From an uncultured Verrucomicrobiota bacterium (GTDB lineage: Bacteria > Verrucomicrobiota > Verrucomicrobiia > Opitutales > Seribacteraceae): DNA of 64,000 bases. The notes beneath the pieces are model-generated. The model did no database searches. It was not told the origin of the DNA and saw nothing but the letters and a program-made list of their open reading frames with translations. Below, one piece after another: positions 8,680-18,121 of the stretch. The stretch covers positions 28,734-92,733 of the forward strand of contig CACMBV010000007.1 in the NCBI GenBank assembly GCA_902612125.1, in the 5' to 3' direction. The position numbers were made by a program, and so were the translations under genes. Each line of letters opens with the position of its first letter. The stretch's first letter is position 1.

Positions 8680-9570
8680 TTAGGGATTGTAGGGTGTACG
8701 CTCAAACCCAATGGATTCCAAAATATTCATCAACTCTCGACCGTACCGAATATATATATCCCTGGGATCCTCATCCGTTTGATTCTTGGAATCCGTATCA
8801 TGAAACACTGCAGCCAGGTGCGGTTCAATCGATATCCCTCCTTCGTATCCATTGTCTTTTAAATCCTGCAAGATCTCCCGCACACAACCATGGCCTTCGC
8901 CCGGATAGGTATAAATCTCCTTATTCTCGTTCTCGGGGGAGGGACTCAAACAGTCCTTGATGTGAACATAGACAATATGCTCTCTTACCTTTTTATAAAA
9001 CTCAATAGGGTTCTGCCATGGTTCGCCCGGTTTACTTCGGTCACGATTAAAGGCAGGATTCGCGGTATCGAAAACCAATTTCATTCCGGGTATGGCTTCC
9101 ACTAAATCCAATGTATGACGCCAACTCATCCCTCCGTAATTCATGCAATTTTCATGAACCGCAGTAATCCCCTCGTTTGAAAAAGCCTCAACAATCAATC
9201 TGAGCCTTCGAATCCTTTCATCAACCAACTGATCCTCCTGGTCCAGAACCTTGTAACTCATAATGCGAATGAACTTCGCACCCAGAATTTTCATACGAGG
9301 AATAGCCCGGCTTATTTCCGCTTCGGTGATGGAAAAATCGTCCCGAACATCCTTACCCCAGTTCCCGATCGCGGAGCCGAATGCATTGATGTATACCCCT
9401 GAACCCTCCAATGCCTCCACCACCTGATCAAACTCATGATCACTGATATCATGAATGTTTTTTCCATTTACAAAACGGGACTCGATCGCATTCCAGCCCA
9501 ATTCTCTTGTAGTCGAAATTTGTTCGATTATATTCTGCGAAGCTTCGTCTGCTATTCCGGTAAGGTACAT
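8680..9570 (-). CDS. Sugar phosphate isomerase/epimerase (cytosolic TIM barrel)
   Basis: The 296-residue protein has no leader and shows the xylose-isomerase-like TIM barrel: GIADEASQNIIEQI at strand 1, LGWNAIESRFVNG, AVHENC (Glu metal ligand, about residue 140), MKLVFDTANPA (Asp ligand), YVHIKD (His/Lys/Asp) and GGISIEPH (Glu ligand). These are the conserved divalent-metal ligands of the family. The gene lies 12 bp downstream of the Gfo/Idh/MocA oxidoreductase gene on the same strand, and both probably act in turn on an oxidised sugar or sugar acid. Exact substrate is unknown. Confidence 0.88.
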   Translation of the reverse strand: MYLTGIADEASQNIIEQISTTRELGWNAIESRFVNGKNIHDISDHEFDQVVEALEGSGVYINAFGSAIGNWGKDVRDDFSITEAEISRAIPRMKILGAKFIRIMSYKVLDQEDQLVDERIRRLRLIVEAFSNEGITAVHENCMNYGGMSWRHTLDLVEAIPGMKLVFDTANPAFNRDRSKPGEPWQNPIEFYKKVREHIVYVHIKDCLSPSPENENKEIYTYPGEGHGCVREILQDLKDNGYEGGISIEPHLAAVFHDTDSKNQTDEDPRDIYIRYGRELMNILESIGFERTPYNP

Positions 9571-9582
9571 AATTTACTCTTT

Positions 9583-10647
9583 TTACTTTAAAGTTATCTT
9601 GTCTCCATGGTTTTTGATAGATTCATAAATCGCACAGATTAGCTCGACCGCCCGACGGCCTTCCTTTCCGTCGACGGCAGGCGTTTCATTTTTATCCAAG
9701 GCAAGCAATGCATTTTCGAAATTTCGTTGATGCCATTGGAAATCAATTGCCTTGGGATCGGCAGCACCAGCTCCAGACTGAGAGGATTGCAAACCATGGT
9801 TTTGTAAGATCTCATCATCACCCGCTAGTGTGTGCTTCAGATCCCAGATATTAAATTTATCGTCCACCATCCTGATTGAACCCTGATCTCCACAGATATG
9901 AATGGAAGCGGGCAGTCCCGTATTTGAATAGCAGGCGGTTGATGCCTGTATCACTCCTCTTGCTCCGGACTTAAATTCAATGATGGCCACAGCCACATCT
10001 TCCACCTCAATCCCACTGTGTGCTTCCAGACCACCGGAAGCAGAAACCGATTGAACATCCCCCATCAGATAAAGCATCAGATCGATCGTATGAATGGACT
10101 GGTTCATCAGGGCACCTCCGCCGTCCAAGTCCCAGGTTCCACGCCATGCGCCGCTTTCGTAATATTCCTGGGTCCTCCACCATTTAATTGCAGTGTCGCA
10201 AAGCACTACTTTCCCAAGCCTTCCAGCAGCCAAAGCTTGCTTAAAAATATGGGTGGAATCATTAAACCTGCGGGGAAAGATTCCTGAAAGCATCACGCCT
10301 GCTTCATCACAAATTTTGATCATTTCATCCACTCGTTGCGGAGTAATTTCGAGGGGTTTTTCACAAATTATATGTTTACCCGCTCGGGCAGCTAAAGAAA
10401 CATGATCAAGATGAACACCACTTACTGAACCGATCGTAACCACATCCAGGCCTTCGTGCTTGATAAATTCATTCAGATCCGAGTAGGCCAAACAACCGTA
10501 CTTTTGTGCAAACAATTCAGCTTTCTCCTGATTGCGGGCATAAGCGGCCACCAGTTCTGTATTCTCCATTGCCTGCAAAGCCTGTGCATGGAAATCAGCG
10601 ATCACACCCGCCCCAATAATTCCAACTCTGTACTTATTTCCCGTCAT
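9583..10647 (-). CDS. Gfo/Idh/MocA family NAD(P)-dependent oxidoreductase
   Basis: The 354-residue protein has an N-terminal Rossmann fold (GIIGAGVIADFHAQA), the signature CEKPLE that closes the nicotinamide site, and the C-terminal alpha/beta substrate domain with GGALMNQSIHTIDLMLYLMG, whose D-x-x-x-H-like HTIDL supplies the catalytic residues. Members oxidise or epimerise sugars, inositols and sugar acids. It is the first gene of a two-gene unit with the isomerase at 8680-9570 and diverges from the plus-strand sugar-acid operon starting at 10722, with a 74-bp shared promoter region. Confidence 0.92.
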   Translation of the reverse strand: MTGNKYRVGIIGAGVIADFHAQALQAMENTELVAAYARNQEKAELFAQKYGCLAYSDLNEFIKHEGLDVVTIGSVSGVHLDHVSLAARAGKHIICEKPLEITPQRVDEMIKICDEAGVMLSGIFPRRFNDSTHIFKQALAAGRLGKVVLCDTAIKWWRTQEYYESGAWRGTWDLDGGGALMNQSIHTIDLMLYLMGDVQSVSASGGLEAHSGIEVEDVAVAIIEFKSGARGVIQASTACYSNTGLPASIHICGDQGSIRMVDDKFNIWDLKHTLAGDDEILQNHGLQSSQSGAGAADPKAIDFQWHQRNFENALLALDKNETPAVDGKEGRRAVELICAIYESIKNHGDKITLK

Positions 10648-10721
10648 CTAGATAGAACCATAGTGGTTGTAAATTGACGTTGAGCTTAACTCATGTAAAG
10701 CATATTGCCCATTTGCCAACC

Positions 10722-11696
10722 ATGAATGTTCTTCTTACCACCACCTCCTTCCAGGATACCCCGGGACCCCACCACCAGTTACTGAAGGATGCAGCCTTCG
10801 ATCTCATTTGCGAACGTGGTCCTCTTACGGAAAAAAGGATGCTGGAGCTTGTGGGCGATATCGATGCTTTTCTTTGCGGCGATGATGATATCACCCGGGC
10901 AGTCATCGATAAATCCTTACCGAAATTAAAAGTTATTTCAAAATACGGGATCGGTCTTGATAAAATCGATACCGATTATGTCGCTCAAAAGGGCATTCCC
11001 CTCACTTTTTGCCCGGGTGTCAATCATACCACGGTGGCGGAACATACTTTTGCTCTTCTGCTTGCTCTTTTTAGGAAAATCGTCAGGGAAGCCAATCATG
11101 TGGCCAGTGGTGAATGGGTACGGATTACAGGTAATGAAATCATGGGAAAAACCTTGGCAATCATCGGTCTGGGCAGGATAGGGAAGGAAGTGGCCGTCCG
11201 AGCCCATGCATTTGGGATGAAACTGGTGGGGTTTGATCTGTATTGGGACAAGGAATTTGCTCAAAAATATGAAATTGTGAGATCTGAGTCCGCCGAAGCG
11301 GCCATGAATCAGGCCGACATTGTCAGCCTGCATACCAACCTTTCAAATGAGACTCGGAACATGATCAATCAGTCAAGCATCGCCAAAATGAAAAAAGGTG
11401 TGGTTGTCCTTAATTGTGCGAGGGGAGAGATTGTGAATACCAACGATATGGTGGATGCCCTTCATGCAGGATCGGTGGGTGGGTACGGCACCGATGTGCT
11501 CAATGTGGAACCTCCCCCTAAAGACCATCCCTTACTCAAGGCACCCAATACGGTGATAACCCCGCATATTGGTTCAAGAACCTACGAATCAGTGGAAAGA
11601 CAGGCAACCATGGCTGCCAAAAATCTAATTTTAGCACTGGAAGGGAAAAAACCCTTGGCCCAGGCCAACGATGTTCCCCTGATATCCCATCGCTAA
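10722..11696 (+). CDS. D-2-hydroxyacid dehydrogenase, phosphoglycerate dehydrogenase-like
   Basis: With the ATG at 10722 the protein has 324 residues; an upstream in-frame TTG at 10674 would add 16 residues with no family similarity. It shows the N-terminal catalytic half, then a NAD Rossmann domain GKTLAIIGLGRIGKEVA, the arginine segment LNCARGEIVN, the glutamate region and the catalytic histidine in TPHIGSRTYE. Length and motifs match 3-phosphoglycerate dehydrogenase-like enzymes without the regulatory ACT domain. In this operon with an Ldh_2 dehydrogenase, KDG kinase and SDR, an oxidation/reduction step on a sugar acid or glyoxylate-type acid is more likely than serine synthesis. Confidence 0.88.
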   Translation: MNVLLTTTSFQDTPGPHHQLLKDAAFDLICERGPLTEKRMLELVGDIDAFLCGDDDITRAVIDKSLPKLKVISKYGIGLDKIDTDYVAQKGIPLTFCPGVNHTTVAEHTFALLLALFRKIVREANHVASGEWVRITGNEIMGKTLAIIGLGRIGKEVAVRAHAFGMKLVGFDLYWDKEFAQKYEIVRSESAEAAMNQADIVSLHTNLSNETRNMINQSSIAKMKKGVVVLNCARGEIVNTNDMVDALHAGSVGGYGTDVLNVEPPPKDHPLLKAPNTVITPHIGSRTYESVERQATMAAKNLILALEGKKPLAQANDVPLISHR

Positions 11697-11705
11697 AGAC
11701 AGAAA

Positions 11706-12812
11706 ATGTCCCAAGAAGATCAATTTTACATCGTACCCACCAGGACCCACAACGAGCTGGTTGAAAAGGCTTATGAGTATCGTGGTTTCAACACTTCCGA
11801 ATGTCTGGCTGCCGCTAAGTTCTCTGCTTATGCCACGACCCATGGAATTCGTACGCACAATGCCCTGAAAGCCCTGCACCTGGATGACTTATTTGGTTCG
11901 AAGGCTGGGGGTTGCAAACCCTCGGCCAAAATCATCAAGAAGGAAAACCGTTTTGCATCATCCGAGGTATGGGACTGCCAGTACAAGTTGGGTCAAGCCA
12001 CGGCATTCGAAGCCATGGACCGATGTATTGAACTGGCCGATCAATACGGAATTGGTCAGGTATCAGTCGACCAAGCCTTTCACTACCTCTGGGGCGGTGG
12101 GTATGTAATGGATGCCGCCAAACGAGGATACATTGCATACACAAATTGTACTGCTTCCATCACTGAAGTAGTCCCCTTTATGGGAAGTGAGCCTACCCTT
12201 GGAACCAACCCACATTCCTGGGGATTCCCAACCACCGAAGCCATTGGGTTTCCAGTGGTGATTGATTGGGCTACTTCCGTTATCGCCATGGGTCGTGTAC
12301 AGCAACTAAAGCGGGAAGGTGAATTACTTCCACCCGGTGCCGCAGTTGATAAGGACGGAAAGGAAACCCTGGATCCTGATCAAGTCTCTGCCCTCAAACC
12401 ATTTGGAGCCCACAAAGGATACGGACTCTCACTGATCAATGAAATTATGGCCGGATTTATCGGGGCATCCAAACCCACCATAAGGAGCAATCATTTGGAC
12501 GACGGGGATAAACATACACCAAACTTTTACTTTCAGGTGATCCACCCGGATGCCATCAATTCCGAAAATTTTGCCTTTGGTCGTACGCAGCAGGAAAATA
12601 TCAAAGTCATCCTTGAAGATATCCTCGCCGGAGGAAACAGTGAGTGTATCATCCCTGGACAGTTCGAAGCTGCATTCGCTGAGCGCACAAAAAAGGCCGG
12701 AGGGCTCCTTTTCTCTGAAAATGAAATCGTTGGATTTAACAAAATCGCCAATGCATGCGGACACCCGATCTGGAATCTGAAACAATTTAAGAAAGAAATC
12801 AAACAAAGCTAA
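11706..12812 (+). CDS. Ldh family oxidoreductase (type 2 malate/L-lactate dehydrogenase-like)
   Basis: The 368-residue protein belongs to the Ldh_2/MDH2 family, with its own non-Rossmann NAD(P) fold, unrelated to classical lactate dehydrogenase. Indicators are the N-terminal helical bundle with HGIRTHNALKAL, the region VVPFMGSEPTLGTNPHSWGFPT (cofactor-binding G-T-N-P), VVIDWATSV, PFGAHKGYGLSL and the tail GLLFSENEI.. Relatives reduce or oxidise malate, L-lactate, ureidoglycolate or 2,3-diketo-L-gulonate. It is 9 bp after the hydroxyacid dehydrogenase and 3 bp before the sugar kinase, so it is part of the operon. Substrate is inferred to be a sugar-acid derivative. Confidence 0.87.
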   Translation: MSQEDQFYIVPTRTHNELVEKAYEYRGFNTSECLAAAKFSAYATTHGIRTHNALKALHLDDLFGSKAGGCKPSAKIIKKENRFASSEVWDCQYKLGQATAFEAMDRCIELADQYGIGQVSVDQAFHYLWGGGYVMDAAKRGYIAYTNCTASITEVVPFMGSEPTLGTNPHSWGFPTTEAIGFPVVIDWATSVIAMGRVQQLKREGELLPPGAAVDKDGKETLDPDQVSALKPFGAHKGYGLSLINEIMAGFIGASKPTIRSNHLDDGDKHTPNFYFQVIHPDAINSENFAFGRTQQENIKVILEDILAGGNSECIIPGQFEAAFAERTKKAGGLLFSENEIVGFNKIANACGHPIWNLKQFKKEIKQS

Positions 12813-12815
12813 ATT

Positions 12816-13913
12816 ATGAGCCTTATCCTTCGTCCAAAATCTGAATGTAAATATGACCTGATCTCCCTAGGCGAAATTATGCTTCGCCTGGACCCGGGGG
12901 AAGGTCGCATTCGTACAACCAGAGAATTTAAGGCCTGGGAAGGGGGAGGGGAATACAATGTGGCCCGTGGGCTGCGAAGATGCTTCGGTCTGACGACTGC
13001 AGTGGCCACGGCCTTTGCGGATAATGAGATTGGCCGATTAATTGAGGATTTCATAATGCAGGGAGGGGTTGATACTTCGCTTATTAAATGGACTCCCTAT
13101 GATGGGCTTGGGAGAGAAGTAAGGAACGGTCTCAATTTTACCGAGCGTGGCTTTGGTATTCGCGGAGCCGTGGGAGTCCCGGATCGGGGACTTACCGCTT
13201 CAAGCCAGTTGAAACCTGGCGATTTTGATTGGGATGATATTTTCGGCAACCAGGGGGTTCGCTGGTTTCACACCGGAGGTATTTTTGCGGCCCTCTCCGA
13301 ATCCTCCGCAGAAGTTACGGCCGAAGCAGTCCAGGCTGCTCAGAAATACGGCACGGTGGTCTCTTATGACCTGAATTACCGCCCATCCTTGTGGAAATCA
13401 ATCGGTGGCATCGAAAAAGCACAGGAGGTAAACCGGGCCATTGCCCGGAATGTGGATGTAATGATTGGTAACGAGGAAGATTTTACCGCTTGCTTGGGCT
13501 TCGAAGTGGAAGGGGTGGACGAAAATATTTCCAATATCGAAGTCGACAAGTTCAAGAGCATGATCAACCAAGTCGTGGCCGAATTCACCAATTTCAAGGC
13601 AACCGCTACGACCCTCAGAAGCGTAAAAACGGCAACCATCAATGATTGGGGTGCCATCTGCTGGGAAAATGGTACTTTTTACGAAGCGACTCACCGCCCA
13701 GAGCTTGAGATACTTGACCGGGTGGGCGGGGGCGACAGCTTTGCTTCCGGACTCATTTATGGTTTTCTCCAGGGGTACGACGGAGATCAGGCCGTTAATT
13801 ATGGTGCAGCTCATGGAGCCTTGGCCATGACCACGCCTGGAGACACTTCCATGGCCACTCTTAGTGATGTGGAAAAGATCATGAGTGCCGGGGGAGCACG
13901 GGTGGTACGGTAA
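12816..13913 (+). CDS. kdgK: PfkB-family sugar kinase, probable 2-keto-3-deoxygluconate kinase
   Basis: The 365-residue PfkB/ribokinase-like kinase has DLISLGEIMLRLDPGEGR at the start, as in KDG kinases, the substrate-site GGGEYNVARGLRR, YDLNYRPSLW (the YD.N.R signature seen in KdgK), and the C-terminal ATP-site signature DRVGGGDSFASG, where the usual GAGD reads GGGD and the aspartate base is kept. It would phosphorylate 2-keto-3-deoxygluconate to KDPG. The matching KDPG aldolase is not in the window. The start codon lies 3 bp after the previous stop, which indicates coupling. Confidence 0.85.
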   Translation: MSLILRPKSECKYDLISLGEIMLRLDPGEGRIRTTREFKAWEGGGEYNVARGLRRCFGLTTAVATAFADNEIGRLIEDFIMQGGVDTSLIKWTPYDGLGREVRNGLNFTERGFGIRGAVGVPDRGLTASSQLKPGDFDWDDIFGNQGVRWFHTGGIFAALSESSAEVTAEAVQAAQKYGTVVSYDLNYRPSLWKSIGGIEKAQEVNRAIARNVDVMIGNEEDFTACLGFEVEGVDENISNIEVDKFKSMINQVVAEFTNFKATATTLRSVKTATINDWGAICWENGTFYEATHRPELEILDRVGGGDSFASGLIYGFLQGYDGDQAVNYGAAHGALAMTTPGDTSMATLSDVEKIMSAGGARVVR

Positions 13914-13935
13914 ATCATGCCAGCTATTTATATGT

Positions 13936-14751
13936 ATGAACGAATTATTTGATCTAAGCGGAAAAGTAATTGTAGTGACCGGAGCTACCGGAATCCTCGC
14001 TGGTGGTGCGGCTCAATATCTCCAGAAGAACGGAGCAAAAGTGGTATATCTTGGAAGAAATCAGGAAAGAGTGGATAAAGCCCTGTCCGTAGCAAAAGCC
14101 ATTTCTCCGGATTGTATGAGCGTGACCTGTGACGTCCTTGATCAACAGGGAATGGAAGCCGGATATTCTTCAGTGATAGATCAGTTTGGAAGAATTGATG
14201 CCTTGATCAATGGTGCGGGAGGAAACATGCCAGGAGCTACCGTAGGACCGGATAAAGAAATCTTCGACCTTGATCTTGAGGATTACAGTAAAGTCATGGA
14301 TCTTAATCTTAAGGGTACGGTTATCCCAACCCTTATTTTCGGAAAAGCCTTTAAGGAACAGGGCACAGGATGTGTGATCAATTTTTCCTCCATGTCTTCA
14401 ACGCAAGCCCTTACCCGGGTCTTAGGCTATTCAAATGCAAAAGCAGCGATCGATAACTTTACCCGTTGGATGGCCACCGAGATGGCAATCAAATATGGTG
14501 ACCAAGTCAGGGTCAATGCCGTGGCTCCCGGTTTCTTTATTTCTAAACAAAATAAAGCCTTATTGACCAATGAAGACGGAACCTTTACCGAACGCGGTCA
14601 GCAGGTAATCAATAAAACTCCCTTTAAGCGATTCGGAAAACAGGAAGAAGTTTATGGAGCCATTCACTATCTGTTATCCGATGCATCCTCCTTTGTAACC
14701 GGTACGGTACTGGCAGTGGATGGGGGCTTTTCCTGCTTTTGTGGAGTCTAA
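13936..14751 (+). CDS. SDR oxidoreductase, possible D-mannonate/fructuronate oxidoreductase
   Basis: With the ATG at 13936 the protein has 272 residues and starts with the usual SDR beta strand (LSGKVIVVTGATGILAGGAA), whose G-x-x-x-G-x-G equivalent is TGATGILAGG. NGAGG is the NNAG equivalent, the active site is S..LGYSNAKAAID (Tyr-x-x-x-Lys), and the end VTGTVLAVDGGFSCFCGV is typical. SDR-type mannonate oxidoreductases such as B. subtilis YjmF look like this, and the KDG kinase upstream fits uronate catabolism. The assignment is by context. It is 22 bp after kdgK and 23 bp before the regulator gene. Confidence 0.82.
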   Translation: MNELFDLSGKVIVVTGATGILAGGAAQYLQKNGAKVVYLGRNQERVDKALSVAKAISPDCMSVTCDVLDQQGMEAGYSSVIDQFGRIDALINGAGGNMPGATVGPDKEIFDLDLEDYSKVMDLNLKGTVIPTLIFGKAFKEQGTGCVINFSSMSSTQALTRVLGYSNAKAAIDNFTRWMATEMAIKYGDQVRVNAVAPGFFISKQNKALLTNEDGTFTERGQQVINKTPFKRFGKQEEVYGAIHYLLSDASSFVTGTVLAVDGGFSCFCGV

Positions 14752-14774
14752 CTGCTTATTGCTGTAAAGACTGG

Positions 14775-15830
14775 ATGGTGCGAATGGAAGCCAGGTATTA
14801 TTCCACTTCAGATTTGGCCAAAAAAACGGGTACATCCCGTCAGGTCATTTCTGCGATTATTAATGAGAACTGGAAAGAAAAAAGAATTTCTCAGGCCACC
14901 TATGACCGTATAACCAGGGAGATGCATGATATGGGTTTTGTGCCCAACCGGACAGCCATTTCCCTTAAAAAAAATAAAAAGGACCGGATTGGGATTCTCT
15001 GTCACGGCCCCCTTTATTCCCACACTTCTACCGCACTGGAAAAACTAAATCATTATTTTCTCAACTCACAGAAGTCAGTTCAAATTCATATGAGCAATCA
15101 AGGCGAGCTATGCAAAGCCGTGAAAGAAATGATGGGACACCGGGTGAACAGTATAATTATTATCCTTAGTCCAATGCTGCCCAATTTTGGTGAAGACGAT
15201 TTGAGGGAAAACTCCTTGACCCCATTCCTCAGTGCAGTCCCACACTTTTTTTACAATTTCCCCTTTGATGTCCACGCTCCAGATGTTGCCCGTGATCTTT
15301 TGCAATGCGGAGGCCATTTAATTGGGTTTTCCAGGCCCGACGCCTATGTCCCATTTATTAAACGCCAACTAGCATCAGAACAGGGAAGGTTATTAATCGA
15401 CGAAAAAATATATTCTTTTATTGAGAAAAGTACGAAGACCCAAAACTTGTTATCAAAACTTAACAAAGTGGTGACCTACCCGAACCCGCAAGGGGGGAAA
15501 TTAAGAGAGAACCCATTTTTATTAGGTCGGAAACTGGCTCATGAACTTTTACCGCAAATCAAAAGCTCGAAATTTGATTATTTGGTTACTTTCTCCGATG
15601 GAATTGCCCAAGGTCTTGCCCATTATTTGGATGAGCAGGGCATTGCGGTTCCGGATGCCCTGCGAATTCTTGGTTTTGACAAGATTGATTCGATTAAATT
15701 TCTCAAGTTTCCAACCTCAACCATCGAAGTGCCGGTGAACGAGATGACCGATAAACTGATTCATTTGATCGAGAAACCATCTGTGGACAATTTCGAACAT
15801 ATTTATCTTACAAAACTGCATTCCGCTTGA
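14775..15830 (+). CDS. LacI-family transcriptional regulator, apparent 3' frameshift
   Basis: The N-terminus is a LacI helix-turn-helix (residues about 7-65: STSDLAKKTGTSRQVISAII, then ISQATYDRITREMHDMGFVPN with the hinge), followed by a periplasmic-binding-protein-like effector domain (ILGFDKID near the end). In the given sequence it stops at 15830 after LTKLHSA. One extra base in the A-run at 15812-15815 would continue it to 15934 with TAFRLITGQDLIIPRTSPEL, which looks like the usual LacI C-terminal strand (LxxxLIxRxS). The extended end would overlap the convergent EamA gene by 16 bp. As last gene of the sugar-acid operon it probably controls that operon. ATG 14784 is an alternative start. 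Confidence 0.82.
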   Translation: MVRMEARYYSTSDLAKKTGTSRQVISAIINENWKEKRISQATYDRITREMHDMGFVPNRTAISLKKNKKDRIGILCHGPLYSHTSTALEKLNHYFLNSQKSVQIHMSNQGELCKAVKEMMGHRVNSIIIILSPMLPNFGEDDLRENSLTPFLSAVPHFFYNFPFDVHAPDVARDLLQCGGHLIGFSRPDAYVPFIKRQLASEQGRLLIDEKIYSFIEKSTKTQNLLSKLNKVVTYPNPQGGKLRENPFLLGRKLAHELLPQIKSSKFDYLVTFSDGIAQGLAHYLDEQGIAVPDALRILGFDKIDSIKFLKFPTSTIEVPVNEMTDKLIHLIEKPSVDNFEHIYLTKLHSA

Positions 15831-15918
15831 TTACCGGACAAGATTTGATCATCCCGCGAACCAGTCCGGAACTCACTACCCACGAGTTTTTGCTGAATCA
15901 AGTATTCTCAAAGATCAA

Positions 15919-16788
15919 TCAGTCCGAGGAGTGAGATAAAGGTTTGGACAATACGACGGCACATAAAATGAAGCTGCTGCCCAGAATCAATCGAAGTAAG
16001 TCTTCTGAACTTAGGGATTCAACCTCTCTAAAAACAAATAAGGAACAGAGAACAGCCAGGGGCACGACTGCATTATTAAAAGCAGCCAAGGTACCCGGGT
16101 TTACCTTTGTGGCTCCTTTATTCCAAAGAAAAAATCCCAGGCCGGACGCCACGATGCCCAGGTAAACTATTGATTGCCATTGCTCCAGACTGATATTCAG
16201 GTCTGAGAAATCGGTAAGAATAAAACTAAAACAACCAACGCTTACAAATCCTCCCAGAATGAGAAGGCCAAAGACCGAACGATCCACCACCTGTGGATTC
16301 CCCTTTTTCCAGTCGCGATATGCCACTTGACCAAAGGCAAAGGACAGACCGGCTACCTGCATCAGGGAAAACCCAGTCCAAATATCTCCAGAAGGAACAC
16401 TTTGCGTCTTGATGATCCCGGCACCGACAACCGAGAGTAGAGCCACCAATATAAATTTTTTCGAAAAGCTCTTTTGCCTTAAATTATGAATCAGGACCAC
16501 ATAGATTGGGGTGGTGATGGAAAAAATGGCCACGATATGAGAAGGCAAATATTGAAAAGCTTTCATATAGCAACCATACATCACTCCAAACTGAATAGCC
16601 CCCATTAACACTAACCTCGCGTGATCTATTAATCCGATCGATTTTATTCGGAGCATGAAAAGAAAGGCCACCGATGCGATCCCCAACCGTAAGGTTGCCA
16701 CCAAAAAAGAATCCAACCCCGCCAAGGAACTTCCAATCAGACCAAAGGAAAAAGCCCAGATGATTGAAACAACCGCAAGATAGATCAT
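15919..16788 (-). CDS. EamA/DMT-family membrane transporter
   Basis: The 289-residue protein is made of ten hydrophobic helices in two homologous halves of five, the EamA (drug/metabolite transporter) arrangement: VVSIIWAFSFGLIGSSLAG opens repeat 1, and SLMQVAGLSFAFGQVAYRDW opens repeat 2. The helix-9/10 region WNKGATKVNPGTLAAFNNAVVPLAV is a strong family signature. Such carriers export amino acids, sugars or metabolites; the substrate is not visible. It converges with the LacI regulator of the sugar-acid operon and may start from the region shared with the receptor gene, 22 bp away on the same strand. Confidence 0.9.
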   Translation of the reverse strand: MIYLAVVSIIWAFSFGLIGSSLAGLDSFLVATLRLGIASVAFLFMLRIKSIGLIDHARLVLMGAIQFGVMYGCYMKAFQYLPSHIVAIFSITTPIYVVLIHNLRQKSFSKKFILVALLSVVGAGIIKTQSVPSGDIWTGFSLMQVAGLSFAFGQVAYRDWKKGNPQVVDRSVFGLLILGGFVSVGCFSFILTDFSDLNISLEQWQSIVYLGIVASGLGFFLWNKGATKVNPGTLAAFNNAVVPLAVLCSLFVFREVESLSSEDLLRLILGSSFILCAVVLSKPLSHSSD

Positions 16789-16810
16789 CTATCCCTCCGG
16801 ATTAGAACGA

Positions 16811-18121
16811 TTACCAACTGTAAGTCGCCCCGATGGAAAATTGATCTCCCCGTCCGGGCGTACCGGGAATATCCTGAAACTCTTCATCCCAGGGTTTGTC
16901 GTAAGCCATAAATATTTCCAGATCATCGATCTGAGAAGGATAGTAACTGGCAGCCAAGAGGCTGTAAACCATATCATCTGGACCAGATCTTATGGTATTT
17001 TCGTACTGTTCCCTCCATTCGTTGTCGATTCTTACTTGAAGAACATCGCTTGGATTCCAGATGATTCCAAAAGTTGCTCGGTGTTTTGGGAAATTTAACG
17101 CATAGAAGCTTCCTTTGATACTAGATGAGCCATATTTCTCATTTTTGGAAAGATAAGTATAGCTTGCAAGTGTGTCAAAGAAATCAAATTTGTGAGATCC
17201 AATTAACTCAAAGCCAAAAGTTTCGACATCTATAGGATTGGCTGTTCGATTTCTATTATCCGCTTCAAAAGTCCAATCTGTTAAATCATCATCCCAACGA
17301 TAAAAAAGTGATGAGTCTATTTTCCACTTAATTCTCTTAATTTTAAAACCAGTTTCGAGATTTTTGGAAACTTCGCGACCTAAATCTTGGTTTCCACCGA
17401 AGAGAAAGCCTGCCGGATCACTTGCAATTGCTGAATAACTTGCGAGTTGAGTAGTTTGGGCAAATGAGATGAATAAAAATTCTGAATCGACCGCATTATC
17501 CGACCGTAAAAAACCAATCTCTGCGACAGGTGAGAATTTCGACCCGTTTCTGTTTGAATAATCAATCGAAGCACCAAGTTTATAAGTAATCGATTTGTTT
17601 GAATTTAAGCCCACACGGTACTCGGGGAGAATCGTCGCTTTGTAGTATTCCCTTTCCGAGAATTTTCCGAATCTCAAAGAGGTGGAATCCATTTTATCCT
17701 TTGTGCCCTGTGATTTATAACTAAATCCTAGGCCATCTTTAAATTGATGGAAGCCGCTTAATCCGAATGAGTAAACCTTAGACTCACTCAAATAAAGATC
17801 TGCCGGTCTAGCATGATAAATGTATCTGTCACTAATCCGCCTGCTGTAGAGATTACCCTCTATGAAATTGGCATTGTTATACTTAAGCTTGTGATTGAGA
17901 ATAAATAAGCGGGCCTTAATGTTTTCTGTTTCATAAGTGCCGAAAGGGGCAGTATAAAGTTTTGGCCAACTGAATATCTTGTGATGGTATCCAGCAAATA
18001 AGTCCGTTTGAGAATTTTGACCTAAAAGTTGAAGTCTTCCGGTAGTGCGAGAAAAATCATGATCACCCATTTCAATGGTTCCTTCGCTCTCGGATCTAGA
18101 ACTTTCAAATTCCGCCCCCCC
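16811..18121 (-). pseudogene. TonB-dependent receptor, C-terminal beta-barrel part (out of frame with N-terminal part)
   Basis: About 437 residues read continuously from the G7 tract at 18115-18121 to the stop at 16811. The sequence is a series of amphipathic beta strands with alternating aromatic residues (for example FAGYHHKIFSWPKLY, LGASIDYSNRNGS, GFELIGSHKFDFFDTLASYTYL, VRIDNEWREQYEN) and ends in an aromatic residue (IGATYSW), as outer-membrane barrels do. It continues the plug domain encoded at 18105-18659 but in another frame. Removing one G from the G7 tract would join them as SWGAEFESSR and give a receptor of about 620 residues. No independent good start is visible, so on its own this piece is probably not made as a working protein. 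Confidence 0.8.
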
